A DNA stretch of 13,662 nucleotides, taken from NCBI GenBank assembly GCA_002415785.1, contig DIAJ01000041.1, forward strand, positions 14,496 to 28,157. The letters run 5' to 3'. A model generated the notes under the pieces. The model did no database searches. It had not been told where the DNA came from and saw nothing but the letters and a program-made list of their open reading frames with translations. Position 1 is the stretch's first letter; each line of letters opens with the position of its first letter. Origin of the DNA: Flavobacteriales bacterium UBA5081 (GTDB lineage Bacteria > Bacteroidota > Bacteroidia > Flavobacteriales_E > Vicingaceae). Made by a program: the position numbers and the translations under genes. Of this stretch, positions 1 to 5,848 are shown piece by piece.

Positions 1-44
1 AGGAGCGGAAGACTTAAATTAGGAAACAGGCCTAGATTTTTTTG

Positions 45-75
45 TTTACTTTTTTCATCAATGGAAAAAAGTAAA
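45..75. other. AT-rich perfect hairpin upstream of ftsX
   Basis: Bases 45-56 pair perfectly with 64-75 (12 bp, mostly A-T) around a 7-nt loop. It lies before the ftsX promoter candidate, so it could end transcription of a gene entering from the left. It is not followed by a clean T-run on either strand, so a terminator role is only possible. The first ~20 bases may be the end of that upstream gene (one frame closes at 20-22, another at 15-17), but no frame can be chosen. Confidence 0.4.
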
Positions 76-157
76 GACAGAGTGCAAAAAAACAAATTAT
101 AATAGCAGTTCATAAATCAATATACATTAATAAACAGATATTCAAATAAAAAAATCA

Positions 158-189
158 TTTGCTTAAACTAATCAATTCCTCTAATTTAG
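158..189 (+). promoter_or_regulatory. Candidate Bacteroidota promoter for ftsX operon
   Basis: TTTG at 158-161 and TAATTTAG at 182-189 are separated by 20 nt. This matches the Bacteroidota primary sigma pattern (TTTG at -33, TAnnTTTG at -7) with one mismatch in the -7 box. The inferred transcript would start about 15 nt before the ftsX ATG. Confidence 0.45.
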
Positions 190-210
190 CGCAGACTGAA
201 ATAAACGCCA

Positions 211-1086
211 ATGGCCGCAGAAGAAAAACAAAGAAGTGCAATCAAAGTTAAGTCTAACTACTTGAGTACCATAATTAGTATCACACTTGTGCTTTTTATG
301 TTGGGCTTGTTGGGAATGATTGTTCTCAATGCTCAAAAAATATCAGAGCACGTTCGCGAAAATATTGGCTTTTCACTATATTTACAAGAGAACCTTTCGG
401 CTGAGGAATTAAAAACACTACAAGAGGATTTAAAAGAGAAGCCTTTTACCAATCGAATTGAGTACATTGACCAAAAAACGGCAGCCGAGATGCTTAAGAA
501 AGATTTGGGCGAGGATTTTGTCGATTTTTTGGGCTACAATCCGCTAAGTGGAAGTATTGATGTTTACTTAAAAGCCGATTATGCTGTAGAAGAAAAAACG
601 GTGGAAATTGAAAAAGCTTTAAAGCGCTATCCGGCAGTTAAAGAAGTGGTTTATCAAAAGGACTTAATTGCTGAGGTGAATAATAATATTCGAAGAATCA
701 GTATTGTGCTGTTGGGGTTTAGTATTTTGTTGCTGATAGTTGTAATTGCTTTAATTAACAATACAATTCGCTTGGCGATTTACTCCAAGCGCTTTTTGAT
801 TAAAACCATGCAACTAGTAGGAGCAACCGGAGGCTTTATTCGCCGACCGTTTGTTGCCAGAGGTATTTTAAATGGAATAATTAGTGGATTTATTGCAACT
901 CTTTTATTAATGGGAGTAATGTATTCTGCTGAGCAAAACTTTCCTACTTTAGTAGAATTAAAGAACGTTAACTTATATTTAATCCTTTTTGCATCTGTAA
1001 TTGTACTGGGAGTTTTAATTTCGTGGATATCTACTTCACTAGCTGTTCGCAAATTCTTACGCATGCAAAGTGGAGATTTATACTAA
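211..1086 (+). CDS. ftsX: Cell division protein FtsX
   Basis: FtsX is the membrane subunit of the FtsEX ABC-type complex, which links the divisome to activation of periplasmic cell-wall hydrolases. The 291-aa product has the family layout: a short cytoplasmic N-terminus, a first transmembrane helix at about residues 19-42, an extracytoplasmic domain at about 43-160, then three helices near 163-185, 215-238 and 255-278. The conserved cytoplasmic loop motif MQLVGATGGFIRRPF lies near residues 200-214, just before the third helix. Length is normal for Bacteroidota FtsX. ftsE is not adjacent, as is usual in this phylum where the two genes are commonly unlinked. It heads a run with the DUF3098 gene (12-nt gap) and truB. 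The ATG at 211 is preceded by an A-rich leader without a clear Shine-Dalgarno sequence. Confidence 0.93.
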   Translation: MAAEEKQRSAIKVKSNYLSTIISITLVLFMLGLLGMIVLNAQKISEHVRENIGFSLYLQENLSAEELKTLQEDLKEKPFTNRIEYIDQKTAAEMLKKDLGEDFVDFLGYNPLSGSIDVYLKADYAVEEKTVEIEKALKRYPAVKEVVYQKDLIAEVNNNIRRISIVLLGFSILLLIVVIALINNTIRLAIYSKRFLIKTMQLVGATGGFIRRPFVARGILNGIISGFIATLLLMGVMYSAEQNFPTLVELKNVNLYLILFASVIVLGVLISWISTSLAVRKFLRMQSGDLY

Positions 1087-1098
1087 AAGTAAAAGATT

Positions 1099-1338
1099 AT
1101 GAGCGACAATTCTAAAAATGAAATGGCATTTGGCAAAGAGAATTATAAACTTTTTGGCTTGGCTGCTATAATTGTAGTGATTGGGTATTTGTTATTGTCC
1201 GGCGGAGGTTCTGATGATCCTAATGTTTTTAACTACGATGAATTGTTTTCTTTTAGAAGAATTACACTTGCTCCTCTAGTTATTTTAACCGGTTTAGGCG
1301 TAGGGTTTTACGCAATTTTAAGAAAGCCAAAGGACTAG
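1099..1338 (+). CDS. DUF3098 small membrane protein
   Basis: This 79-aa protein matches my memory of the Bacteroidota-specific DUF3098 family. It has an N-terminal FGKENYKLFGL segment, a first helix at about residues 19-34 ending in a glycine run (SGGGSDDPNVFN), the FSFRRITLAPLVIL motif, and a second helix at about 55-73 with a basic cytoplasmic tail. The function is unknown. Its near-constant position directly after ftsX suggests a link to the divisome or envelope, but that is inference from gene order. It starts 12 nt after the ftsX stop and ends 3 nt before truB, so the three genes are almost certainly co-transcribed. In many Bacteroidota a undecaprenyl-diphosphatase gene follows this one; here it does not. 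Confidence 0.88.
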   Translation: MSDNSKNEMAFGKENYKLFGLAAIIVVIGYLLLSGGGSDDPNVFNYDELFSFRRITLAPLVILTGLGVGFYAILRKPKD

Positions 1339-1341
1339 TCA

Positions 1342-2040
1342 ATGCAAGATTTTCTCGATGGTAAGCTTTTGTTGATCGACAAAGACTTACATTGGACATC
1401 TTTTGATGTAATCAAAAAGATTAAATACTTACTGAAAAGTAAGTTGGGAATCAAAAAAATCAAAGTTGGTCATGCCGGGACGCTAGATCCACTAGCAAGT
1501 GGATTGTTAATTGTTTGCACCGGAAAGCTAACTAAACAAATTCCTCAAATACAAGACCAAAGTAAGGTTTATACAGGGATTATTGAATTGGGTGCAGTCA
1601 CTGCTTCTTATGATTTAGAAAGCGAAGTTGAGCCAAAAGCTGACCCCATGCATTTGAGGAATGAGGAATTGCAAGAAGCAGCACAAAAGCTGAGTGGTAA
1701 AATTGAACAATTACCTCCCATTTTTTCTGCCAAAAAAATTGATGGAAAAAGAGCTTACGATCTTGCTCGCAAAGGCGAAAAGCCTCAAATGAATCCAAAA
1801 GAAGTAAATATATTAGCATTTGAATTGACCAAAATAGAGTTGCCTGAGGTACATTTTAAAATACATTGCACAAAAGGCACTTATATTCGTTCTATGGCAC
1901 ATGACTTTGGAGAGATTTTAGGAGTTGGAGGCTATTTAAAAGAGTTGAGAAGAACGCAAATTGGCAACTATTCTGTTGATGAGGCAATTTCTATTCAAGA
2001 CTTTCAAACTGAAATTGAAAAAGCTGCTCAAATTCAATAA
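1342..2040 (+). CDS. truB: tRNA pseudouridine(55) synthase TruB
   Basis: TruB isomerises uridine 55 in the T-loop of elongator tRNAs to pseudouridine in the cytoplasm. The 232-aa product carries the catalytic motif GHAGTLDPLASG, with the nucleophilic aspartate at residue 49. Other family blocks are VYTGIIELGAVTASYDLESE (about 73-92), PPIFSAKKIDGKRAYDLAR (about 121-139) and the C-terminal CTKGTYIRSMAHDFGE (about 172-187). It ends soon after the catalytic fold and lacks a PUA-type C-terminal domain, which is common for the short TruB of this phylum. It starts 3 nt after the DUF3098 stop, consistent with translational coupling. A perfect inverted repeat spans its stop codon, and queA downstream has its own promoter candidate. 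Confidence 0.95.
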   Translation: MQDFLDGKLLLIDKDLHWTSFDVIKKIKYLLKSKLGIKKIKVGHAGTLDPLASGLLIVCTGKLTKQIPQIQDQSKVYTGIIELGAVTASYDLESEVEPKADPMHLRNEELQEAAQKLSGKIEQLPPIFSAKKIDGKRAYDLARKGEKPQMNPKEVNILAFELTKIELPEVHFKIHCTKGTYIRSMAHDFGEILGVGGYLKELRRTQIGNYSVDEAISIQDFQTEIEKAAQIQ

Positions 2041-2049
2041 AGCAGCTTT
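2020..2049. other. Hairpin spanning the truB stop codon
   Basis: AAAGCTGCT (2020-2028) and AGCAGCTTT (2041-2049) form a perfect 9-bp stem around a 12-nt loop that contains the truB TAA. Only three T residues end the stem on the plus strand; read on the minus strand the stem runs into five T residues. It may act as a weak terminator or mRNA 3'-end stabiliser between truB and queA. Its place just before the queA promoter candidate supports a transcript boundary. Confidence 0.4.
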
Positions 2050-2062
2050 AGCCAAAAATTAG

Positions 2063-2070
2063 TAACTTTG
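2063..2070 (+). promoter_or_regulatory. Candidate -7 element (TAACTTTG) for queA
   Basis: TAACTTTG matches the Bacteroidota -7 consensus TAnnTTTG exactly and is followed by GC, a common continuation. No good TTTG box is seen 19-21 nt upstream. Transcription would begin near 2077, giving a leader of about 34 nt for queA. Confidence 0.5.
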
Positions 2071-2110
2071 CCGCTCATTTTTTTGAACTGTTTTTTAATC
2101 GCATTGACCT

Positions 2111-3157
2111 ATGAAATTATCTCAATTCAAATTCGATTTACCCCCTGAATTATTGGCTGAGCATCCGGCTCAAAATAGAGATGAATCCCGATTGATGGTT
2201 GTAAACCGTAAAGAGGGAACAATCGAGCATAAGATGTTTAAAGACATCATTGATTATTTTGACGAGGGTGATGTATTGATTATGAACGACACTAAGGTTT
2301 TTCCTGCTCGTTTATATGGAAATAAAGAAAAAACAGGAGCAAAAATTGAGGTTTTCTTGCTTCGTGAGTTAAATCGTGAAAACTTACTTTGGGACGTTTT
2401 AGTTGACCCTGCGAGAAAAATTAGAATTGGAAATAAGCTTTACTTTGGGGATGATGATTTAGTCGCTGAGGTAATTGATAATACTACTTCTAGAGGAAGA
2501 ACACTTCGCTTTTTGTTTGATGGAACACATGAGGAGTTTAAGGAAACCATTACTCGATTGGGAGAAACTCCTATACCTAAATACATTAAGAGACCGGTTG
2601 AGCCCGAAGACGAAGAACGCTACCAAACGGTTTATGCTACAAAAGAAGGAGCTGTAGCTGCACCAACTGCCGGACTGCACTTTAGCAAAAACCTTTTAAA
2701 AAGATTAGAAATAAAAGGAGTAGACTTTGCACCTTTAACACTTCATGTAGGTTTAGGAACTTTCCGTCCTGTTGAAGTGGAAGATTTGACCAAGCACAAA
2801 ATGGATTCTGAGGAAATTGAAATTCCGGAGTCAACTGCTGAAATGGTTAACAAAGCTAAGTTGGCAAACAAAAAGGTATGTGCAGTTGGTACAACCAGTA
2901 TGCGTTCTATTGAAACATCGGTTTCTACTGAAGGTTTATTGAAGCCATATAAAGGGTGGACGAATAAGTTTATTTTCCCTCCTTACGAATTCAGTATTGC
3001 TGATATGATGATTACAAACTTCCATACACCTGAGTCAACTTTATTGATGATGACGGCTGCTTTTGGAGGTTATGATTTAATTATGAAAGCATACAAAGAA
3101 GCCATTAAAGAAAAATATCGTTTCTATAGCTATGGAGACGCTATGCTGATTTTGTAA
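2111..3157 (+). CDS. queA: S-adenosylmethionine:tRNA ribosyltransferase-isomerase QueA
   Basis: QueA transfers and rearranges the ribosyl group of S-adenosylmethionine onto preQ1 at position 34 of tRNA, making epoxyqueuosine in the queuosine pathway. The 348-aa product has normal length and all the blocks I expect: FDLPPELLAEHPAQNRDESR near the N-terminus, MNDTKVFPARLYG (about 58-70), APTAGLHFS (about 184-192), LHVGLGTFRPV (about 211-221), GTTSMRSIE (about 260-268), MITNFHTPESTLLMM (about 301-315) and the C-terminal RFYSYGDAMLIL. No residue looks missing. It is followed by ispD after one base, so the two are probably co-transcribed. Together with truB it makes this a small tRNA-modification block. 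Confidence 0.96.
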   Translation: MKLSQFKFDLPPELLAEHPAQNRDESRLMVVNRKEGTIEHKMFKDIIDYFDEGDVLIMNDTKVFPARLYGNKEKTGAKIEVFLLRELNRENLLWDVLVDPARKIRIGNKLYFGDDDLVAEVIDNTTSRGRTLRFLFDGTHEEFKETITRLGETPIPKYIKRPVEPEDEERYQTVYATKEGAVAAPTAGLHFSKNLLKRLEIKGVDFAPLTLHVGLGTFRPVEVEDLTKHKMDSEEIEIPESTAEMVNKAKLANKKVCAVGTTSMRSIETSVSTEGLLKPYKGWTNKFIFPPYEFSIADMMITNFHTPESTLLMMTAAFGGYDLIMKAYKEAIKEKYRFYSYGDAMLIL

Positions 3158-3158
3158 A

Positions 3159-3824
3159 TTGAAAAAATCGGTAATCATAGTAGCCGGAGGTAAGGGTTTG
3201 CGAATGGGGAGTGAAATTCCCAAGCAATTTCTTCTACTCAATGGCAAAGCGATTATTTTACATACGATTGATAAGTTTAAACAAGCTTTGCCTCAGGCAA
3301 GGCTTGTTTTGGTTTTGCCCAAAGATGAAGTTCAGCGGTGGAATAATTTAACTAAAGAATCGCCTTATGCTGAAATTGAAATTGCAATTGGGGGAAAGAG
3401 TCGCTTTGACTCAGTTAAAGCAGGACTTGAGTTAATCGATGAAGGTTTAGTGGCTGTTCATGATGCGGTAAGACCATTGGTGAGTAAAAAGACCATTCAA
3501 AATGCTTTCAAAACTGCTGCTGAAAAAGATTCTGCAATCCCTGTTTCTCCCTTAAAAGATTCCATTCGCAAAGTGGAAGGTGAAAATTCAAAGTCGCTTA
3601 ACCGCTCAGAATATGTTTTGGTGCAAACACCACAGTGTTTTAAATTTTCTTTGTTAAAAGAAGCATACAATCAAGAATTTTCTGACTCCTTCACTGATGA
3701 TGCCTCAGTTTTTGAAGCAGCAGGAAATGCTGTAGCAATTTTTGAAGGAAATACTTCTAACATTAAAATTACCTCACCGGAGGATTTAAAGGTGGCTGAG
3801 GTGTTACTGAAAAGTTTTAATTAG
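3159..3824 (+). CDS. ispD: 2-C-methyl-D-erythritol 4-phosphate cytidylyltransferase IspD
   Basis: IspD couples CTP to 2-C-methyl-D-erythritol 4-phosphate, the third step of the MEP isoprenoid pathway, in the cytoplasm. The 221-aa product has the nucleotide-binding N-terminus IIVAGGKGLRMGSEIPKQF (residues about 6-24, with the conserved Arg and PKQ Lys), the VAVHDAVRPLV block (about 98-108), LVQTPQCFKF (about 153-162) and FTDDASVFEAAG (about 178-189). The start is a TTG one base after the queA stop. The next in-frame ATG lies inside the conserved GLRMG motif and would remove the catalytic loop, so TTG is required. Translation is probably coupled to queA. Its 3' end overlaps the convergent small membrane-protein gene by 8 nt. 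Confidence 0.94.
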   Translation: MKKSVIIVAGGKGLRMGSEIPKQFLLLNGKAIILHTIDKFKQALPQARLVLVLPKDEVQRWNNLTKESPYAEIEIAIGGKSRFDSVKAGLELIDEGLVAVHDAVRPLVSKKTIQNAFKTAAEKDSAIPVSPLKDSIRKVEGENSKSLNRSEYVLVQTPQCFKFSLLKEAYNQEFSDSFTDDASVFEAAGNAVAIFEGNTSNIKITSPEDLKVAEVLLKSFN

Positions 3825-4041
3825 TCTCCTTTTTCGTTTTCACTAAAGCGTAGGGAACCATAATGTATACTGGAATAAGTGAAATGAAGAAGTCGATTAA
3901 TTTTTCTTTATGAAAAGAAAGGAGAGAGGCTGTGAATGTCAAACCTTCTCGATCTTCTATAAATTCCGAAAATGAATGAATAGCCCATATAATTAATATT
4001 GCGGGAATCATTAAAAGAAGGAATTTTGTTTTTTTGGTCAT
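3817..4041 (-). CDS. Small two-helix membrane protein, unknown
   Basis: I do not recognise this 74-aa protein. It has a basic N-terminus (MTKKTK), a hydrophobic helix at about residues 7-24, a charged middle (SEFIEDREG, then HKEKL), a second helix at about 48-66 and a lysine-rich tail (KTKKETN). This predicts two membrane passes with both ends in the cytoplasm. Its ATG overlaps the acyltransferase TGA in an ATGA arrangement (4038-4041), so it is very likely translated with that gene and may be its partner. It converges on ispD, with the two coding ends overlapping by 8 nt. The 4-nt coupling is the main reason to treat it as real. Confidence 0.6.
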   Translation of the reverse strand: MTKKTKFLLLMIPAILIIWAIHSFSEFIEDREGLTFTASLLSFHKEKLIDFFISLIPVYIMVPYALVKTKKETN

Positions 4042-5063
4042 AGGTCATCAATTCGTTTAATAATTGTGTTGCCAATTTTTGTGTAATTGTTAAAAATGTA
4101 AATTACTGCAATAGCAATTATAGTTGAAGAAACTAAGTTAAACAAAAACATTATTGGTAATTTATAATACCATTCTATTTGTAATAAGGGGGATAGTTGA
4201 AAAAGGAGGCTAGAGCCTATGCCTTGAGCTAAATAGAAGGAAAGCGCATTTTTCCCAATGTAGTTTATTTTGTATTCCTTTTTAATCAATCTAGCTGTGA
4301 TTAAAAATAATGATATTGAAATTATTGAAGCAACTACGTATTCAATTTTAGGTGGAAACTTATAATTCTGTAAATTAAATGGAATGTCCCAATAGATCCA
4401 TAAGGTAGCTGATAGTGAGCATAAAAGTAGAATTGCTCCTATTGTTTTATACAATTTGGGTGTGAGTGTTGATTTAAAATAATATCCAAGAAGAAAGAAG
4501 AGTAGATAGGAGAACAAGTAATCAGCTGAAAGTGATAACAACTTGTATTTAGAAAGTGCATGAATTTGATCATATTTTAAAATAAAATAAAACAGAATTA
4601 AACAGATTAAAAGAAGAATATTTTTGCTTCCAATTTGCTTAATGATGATAAAGCCGGTTATATACACAATAACAAATGGTAGAATAAACCATGTAGAATT
4701 GCTAAAAACTGCAATTTCGTATGTGTTTAAGTAGTTGATGAATAATGCAGAAAAGGTGAATTCAAACAACTGTTCTTGCTTATAAATTAATGCGTAAATA
4801 AAATAAGCGAGAGTAAATAAACTAATGAGTCGAACAATCCCGCTAAATGGCTTTTCTTTTTTAAATGCAAAGGTTGCACTACAGCCGCTTAAGAAAAAGA
4901 AAAGGGGTACATCTATTAATAAGCTTAATTGCCTCAATATATCAGGGGCGTAACTTGTTCCACTCCACCACACTGTATGTATAAATATTATACTGATTAC
5001 AGTTACTCCTTTTGCAAAGTCAATGGAGTAGTCTCGTTCGTTTACTTTTTTTATTTGGCTCAT
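4038..5063 (-). CDS. Acyltransferase-3 family membrane protein
   Basis: This 341-aa polytopic protein belongs to the acyltransferase-3 family (OafA/OpgC-like), which moves acyl groups onto extracytoplasmic sugars such as O-antigen, glucans or other glycans. Evidence is the N-terminal RDYSIDFAKGVTVISIIFIH segment with the family's helix-1 histidine at residue 29, VPLFFFLSG at about 52-60, NSTWFILPF at about 121-129, and IGKNALSFYLAQ near 270-281. I count about ten hydrophobic helices. There is no C-terminal SGNH hydrolase domain, so it is the stand-alone membrane type. The substrate cannot be read from sequence. It is encoded opposite to the neighbouring housekeeping genes, has its own TAnnTTTG element, and is coupled to a small membrane protein. 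The gene looks more AT-rich than its flanks. Confidence 0.85.
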   Translation of the reverse strand: MSQIKKVNERDYSIDFAKGVTVISIIFIHTVWWSGTSYAPDILRQLSLLIDVPLFFFLSGCSATFAFKKEKPFSGIVRLISLFTLAYFIYALIYKQEQLFEFTFSALFINYLNTYEIAVFSNSTWFILPFVIVYITGFIIIKQIGSKNILLLICLILFYFILKYDQIHALSKYKLLSLSADYLFSYLLFFLLGYYFKSTLTPKLYKTIGAILLLCSLSATLWIYWDIPFNLQNYKFPPKIEYVVASIISISLFLITARLIKKEYKINYIGKNALSFYLAQGIGSSLLFQLSPLLQIEWYYKLPIMFLFNLVSSTIIAIAVIYIFNNYTKIGNTIIKRIDDL

Positions 5064-5080
5064 ATTTAGGTAGAAAATGC

Positions 5081-5088
5081 CAAATATA
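5081..5088 (-). promoter_or_regulatory. Candidate -7 element (TATATTTG) for acyltransferase
   Basis: Read on the minus strand this is TATATTTG, an exact match to TAnnTTTG. It would start a transcript about 10 nt before the acyltransferase ATG. No clear TTTG -33 box is present. It suggests the acyltransferase pair can be transcribed independently of the DUF3703 gene upstream. Confidence 0.45.
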
Positions 5089-5116
5089 GATAAATTAAGC
5101 TTATTAAGATACTTGC

Positions 5117-5500
5117 TTAGCTCGCCTTTGAGTTTAAGCCGACCTTTTTAAAAATAGCTTGAATATCTTGTTCTATAGGGAATGGTTTTAAAGGAGGTAC
5201 GTTTGCTCCGCCGGGATTTCCAACTGGAATTTTTCCTACGAAAGATTTTACACCTCCAAAAACAAGACGTGGAATTTGACCAATTACTTCTTTAGTACTT
5301 TTAATTTTGAATCCAAATTGGAGCATTTCCCAGTGGGCAAGGCTATGAGAGAATGGATAGCGTTGTCCGATAATGTGTGCACGTTCTAGATGTCTCCAAG
5401 CGGATTGCAAGTCGCCTTTGGTGTATTCACTTTTGTATTCTCTCAGCTCTTTGTCAAAATAGGGTTTTAGCTTGTCCGGTATAGAAGTGTACAGTTTCAT
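5117..5500 (-). CDS. DUF3703 family protein
   Basis: The 127-aa soluble protein fits the DUF3703 family as I remember it. Diagnostic blocks are GDLQSAWRHLERAHIIGQRYPFSH (residues about 29-52), HWEMLQFGFKIKSTKEVIGQIPRL (about 56-79) and KIPVGNPGGANVPPLKPFPIEQDIQAIF (about 90-117). It is rich in conserved histidines and an ERAH/HSLAHW pattern, which hints at metal binding, but that is inference; no enzyme activity is known to me. There is no signal peptide or membrane helix. Length is typical and nothing looks broken. It lies between the tRNA-Phe region and the acyltransferase on the minus strand, with its own TAnnTTTG element, and has no obvious functional partner here. The start is supported by that nearby promoter element and by an otherwise in-register family N-terminus. 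Confidence 0.85.
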   Translation of the reverse strand: MKLYTSIPDKLKPYFDKELREYKSEYTKGDLQSAWRHLERAHIIGQRYPFSHSLAHWEMLQFGFKIKSTKEVIGQIPRLVFGGVKSFVGKIPVGNPGGANVPPLKPFPIEQDIQAIFKKVGLNSKAS

Positions 5501-5525
5501 ATCAACTTATGAAATTTTTATGGTT

Positions 5526-5533
5526 CAAAAGTA
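5526..5533 (-). promoter_or_regulatory. Candidate -7 element (TACTTTTG) for DUF3703 gene
   Basis: Read on the minus strand this is TACTTTTG, an exact match to TAnnTTTG. The implied start point lies about 20 nt before the DUF3703 ATG. The -33 box is not clear. Confidence 0.45.
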
Positions 5534-5548
5534 GAAAAAGTTTGAAAA

Positions 5549-5671
5549 CTAAAAATTTGCATTCATAATTAAAGGACCATATTCTGTAAGCCCTTTTTTA
5601 TTAAAGACTTCTGGCTGAGTACTTTCATCAGCTTCATAAAAAAGCCCTAACTGCTTGTTGCAATTAGGGCT
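5549..5671 (-). pseudogene. Possible gene remnant next to tRNA-Phe
   Basis: On the minus strand 40 codons stay open between a TAA at 5672-5674 and a TAG at 5549-5551, with no usable start codon; the only ATG is five codons from the end. The reading has protein-like composition, for example YEADESTQPEVFNKKG followed by LTEYGPLIMNANF. Its first part overlaps the tRNA-Phe terminator. I read it as a possible 3' fragment of a lost gene, but an open stretch this short in AT-rich DNA may also be chance. The family is unknown. Confidence 0.25.
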
Positions 5672-5673
5672 TT
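5638..5673 (-). terminator. Intrinsic terminator of tRNA-Phe
   Basis: On the minus strand AAAGCCCTAA and TTAGGGCTTT form a perfect 10-bp stem with a 13-nt loop, ending in a run of six T residues. It begins 8 nt beyond the tRNA 3' end, so it ends the tRNA transcript and insulates the DUF3703 gene. Confidence 0.85.
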
Positions 5674-5680
5674 AAAGAAG

Positions 5681-5753
5681 TGGTGCCAGCTGGAATCGAA
5701 CCAGCGACACAAGGATTTTCAGTCCTTTGCTCTACCAACTGAGCTATGGCACC
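5681..5753 (-). tRNA. tRNA-Phe (anticodon GAA)
   Basis: The minus strand folds into a complete 73-nt cloverleaf. The acceptor stem GGTGCCA/TGGCACC pairs fully, the D-arm is GCTC-AGTTGGTA-GAGC, the anticodon arm is AAGGA-CTGAAAA-TCCTT with anticodon GAA, the variable loop has 5 nt, and the T-arm is GCTGG-TTCGATT-CCAGC. The discriminator base is A. The 3' CCA is not encoded (the next bases are CTT), so it must be added by a nucleotidyltransferase. It is a single gene with its own promoter element and terminator. tRNA genes are frequent integration targets, but no integrase or duplicated 3' end is present here. Confidence 0.97.
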
Positions 5754-5774
5754 GCCTTTTTTTCAATTGGTCGG

Positions 5775-5782
5775 CAAATTTA
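5775..5782 (-). promoter_or_regulatory. Candidate -7 element (TAAATTTG) for tRNA-Phe
   Basis: Read on the minus strand this is TAAATTTG, an exact match to TAnnTTTG, followed by CC. The inferred start point is about 15 nt before the mature tRNA 5' end. It shares the 95-nt divergent region with the coaX promoter. Confidence 0.5.
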
Positions 5783-5826
5783 GAAATAATATTTCTACTT
5801 GCACGTAAAAAAATAAAGTTTTTTAA

Positions 5827-5834
5827 TTCCTTTG
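5827..5834 (+). promoter_or_regulatory. Weak candidate -7 element for coaX
   Basis: TTCCTTTG differs from TAnnTTTG at one position and lies 14 nt before the coaX ATG. Because coaX begins a plus-strand run after a divergent tRNA, a promoter must exist in 5754-5848; this is the best match I see. Confidence 0.3.
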
Positions 5835-5848
5835 CTTAGTTTTGATGC

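Noticed and set aside
780..1064. Minus-strand open frame opposite ftsX (94 aa), with similar antisense frames over truB, queA, lptC, the TPR, CNNM and ppiD genes
   Set aside because: They lie wholly inside strongly supported genes, have no family resemblance, and their composition is that of reverse-complemented coding DNA.
2475..2657. Sixty-codon plus-strand frame inside queA
   Set aside because: It is in another frame of a full-length, motif-complete QueA and has no independent start signal.
5641..5673. Inverted repeat near the tRNA considered as an attachment site or element end
   Set aside because: It ends in a T-run just past the tRNA and fits an intrinsic terminator; no integrase or repeated copy of the tRNA end is in the window.
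3817..5753. Minus-strand block considered as a genomic island or defence cassette
   Set aside because: It holds a tRNA, DUF3703, an acyltransferase and a small membrane protein. There are no mobility genes, direct repeats, nucleases or toxins, so accessory content is as far as the sequence goes.
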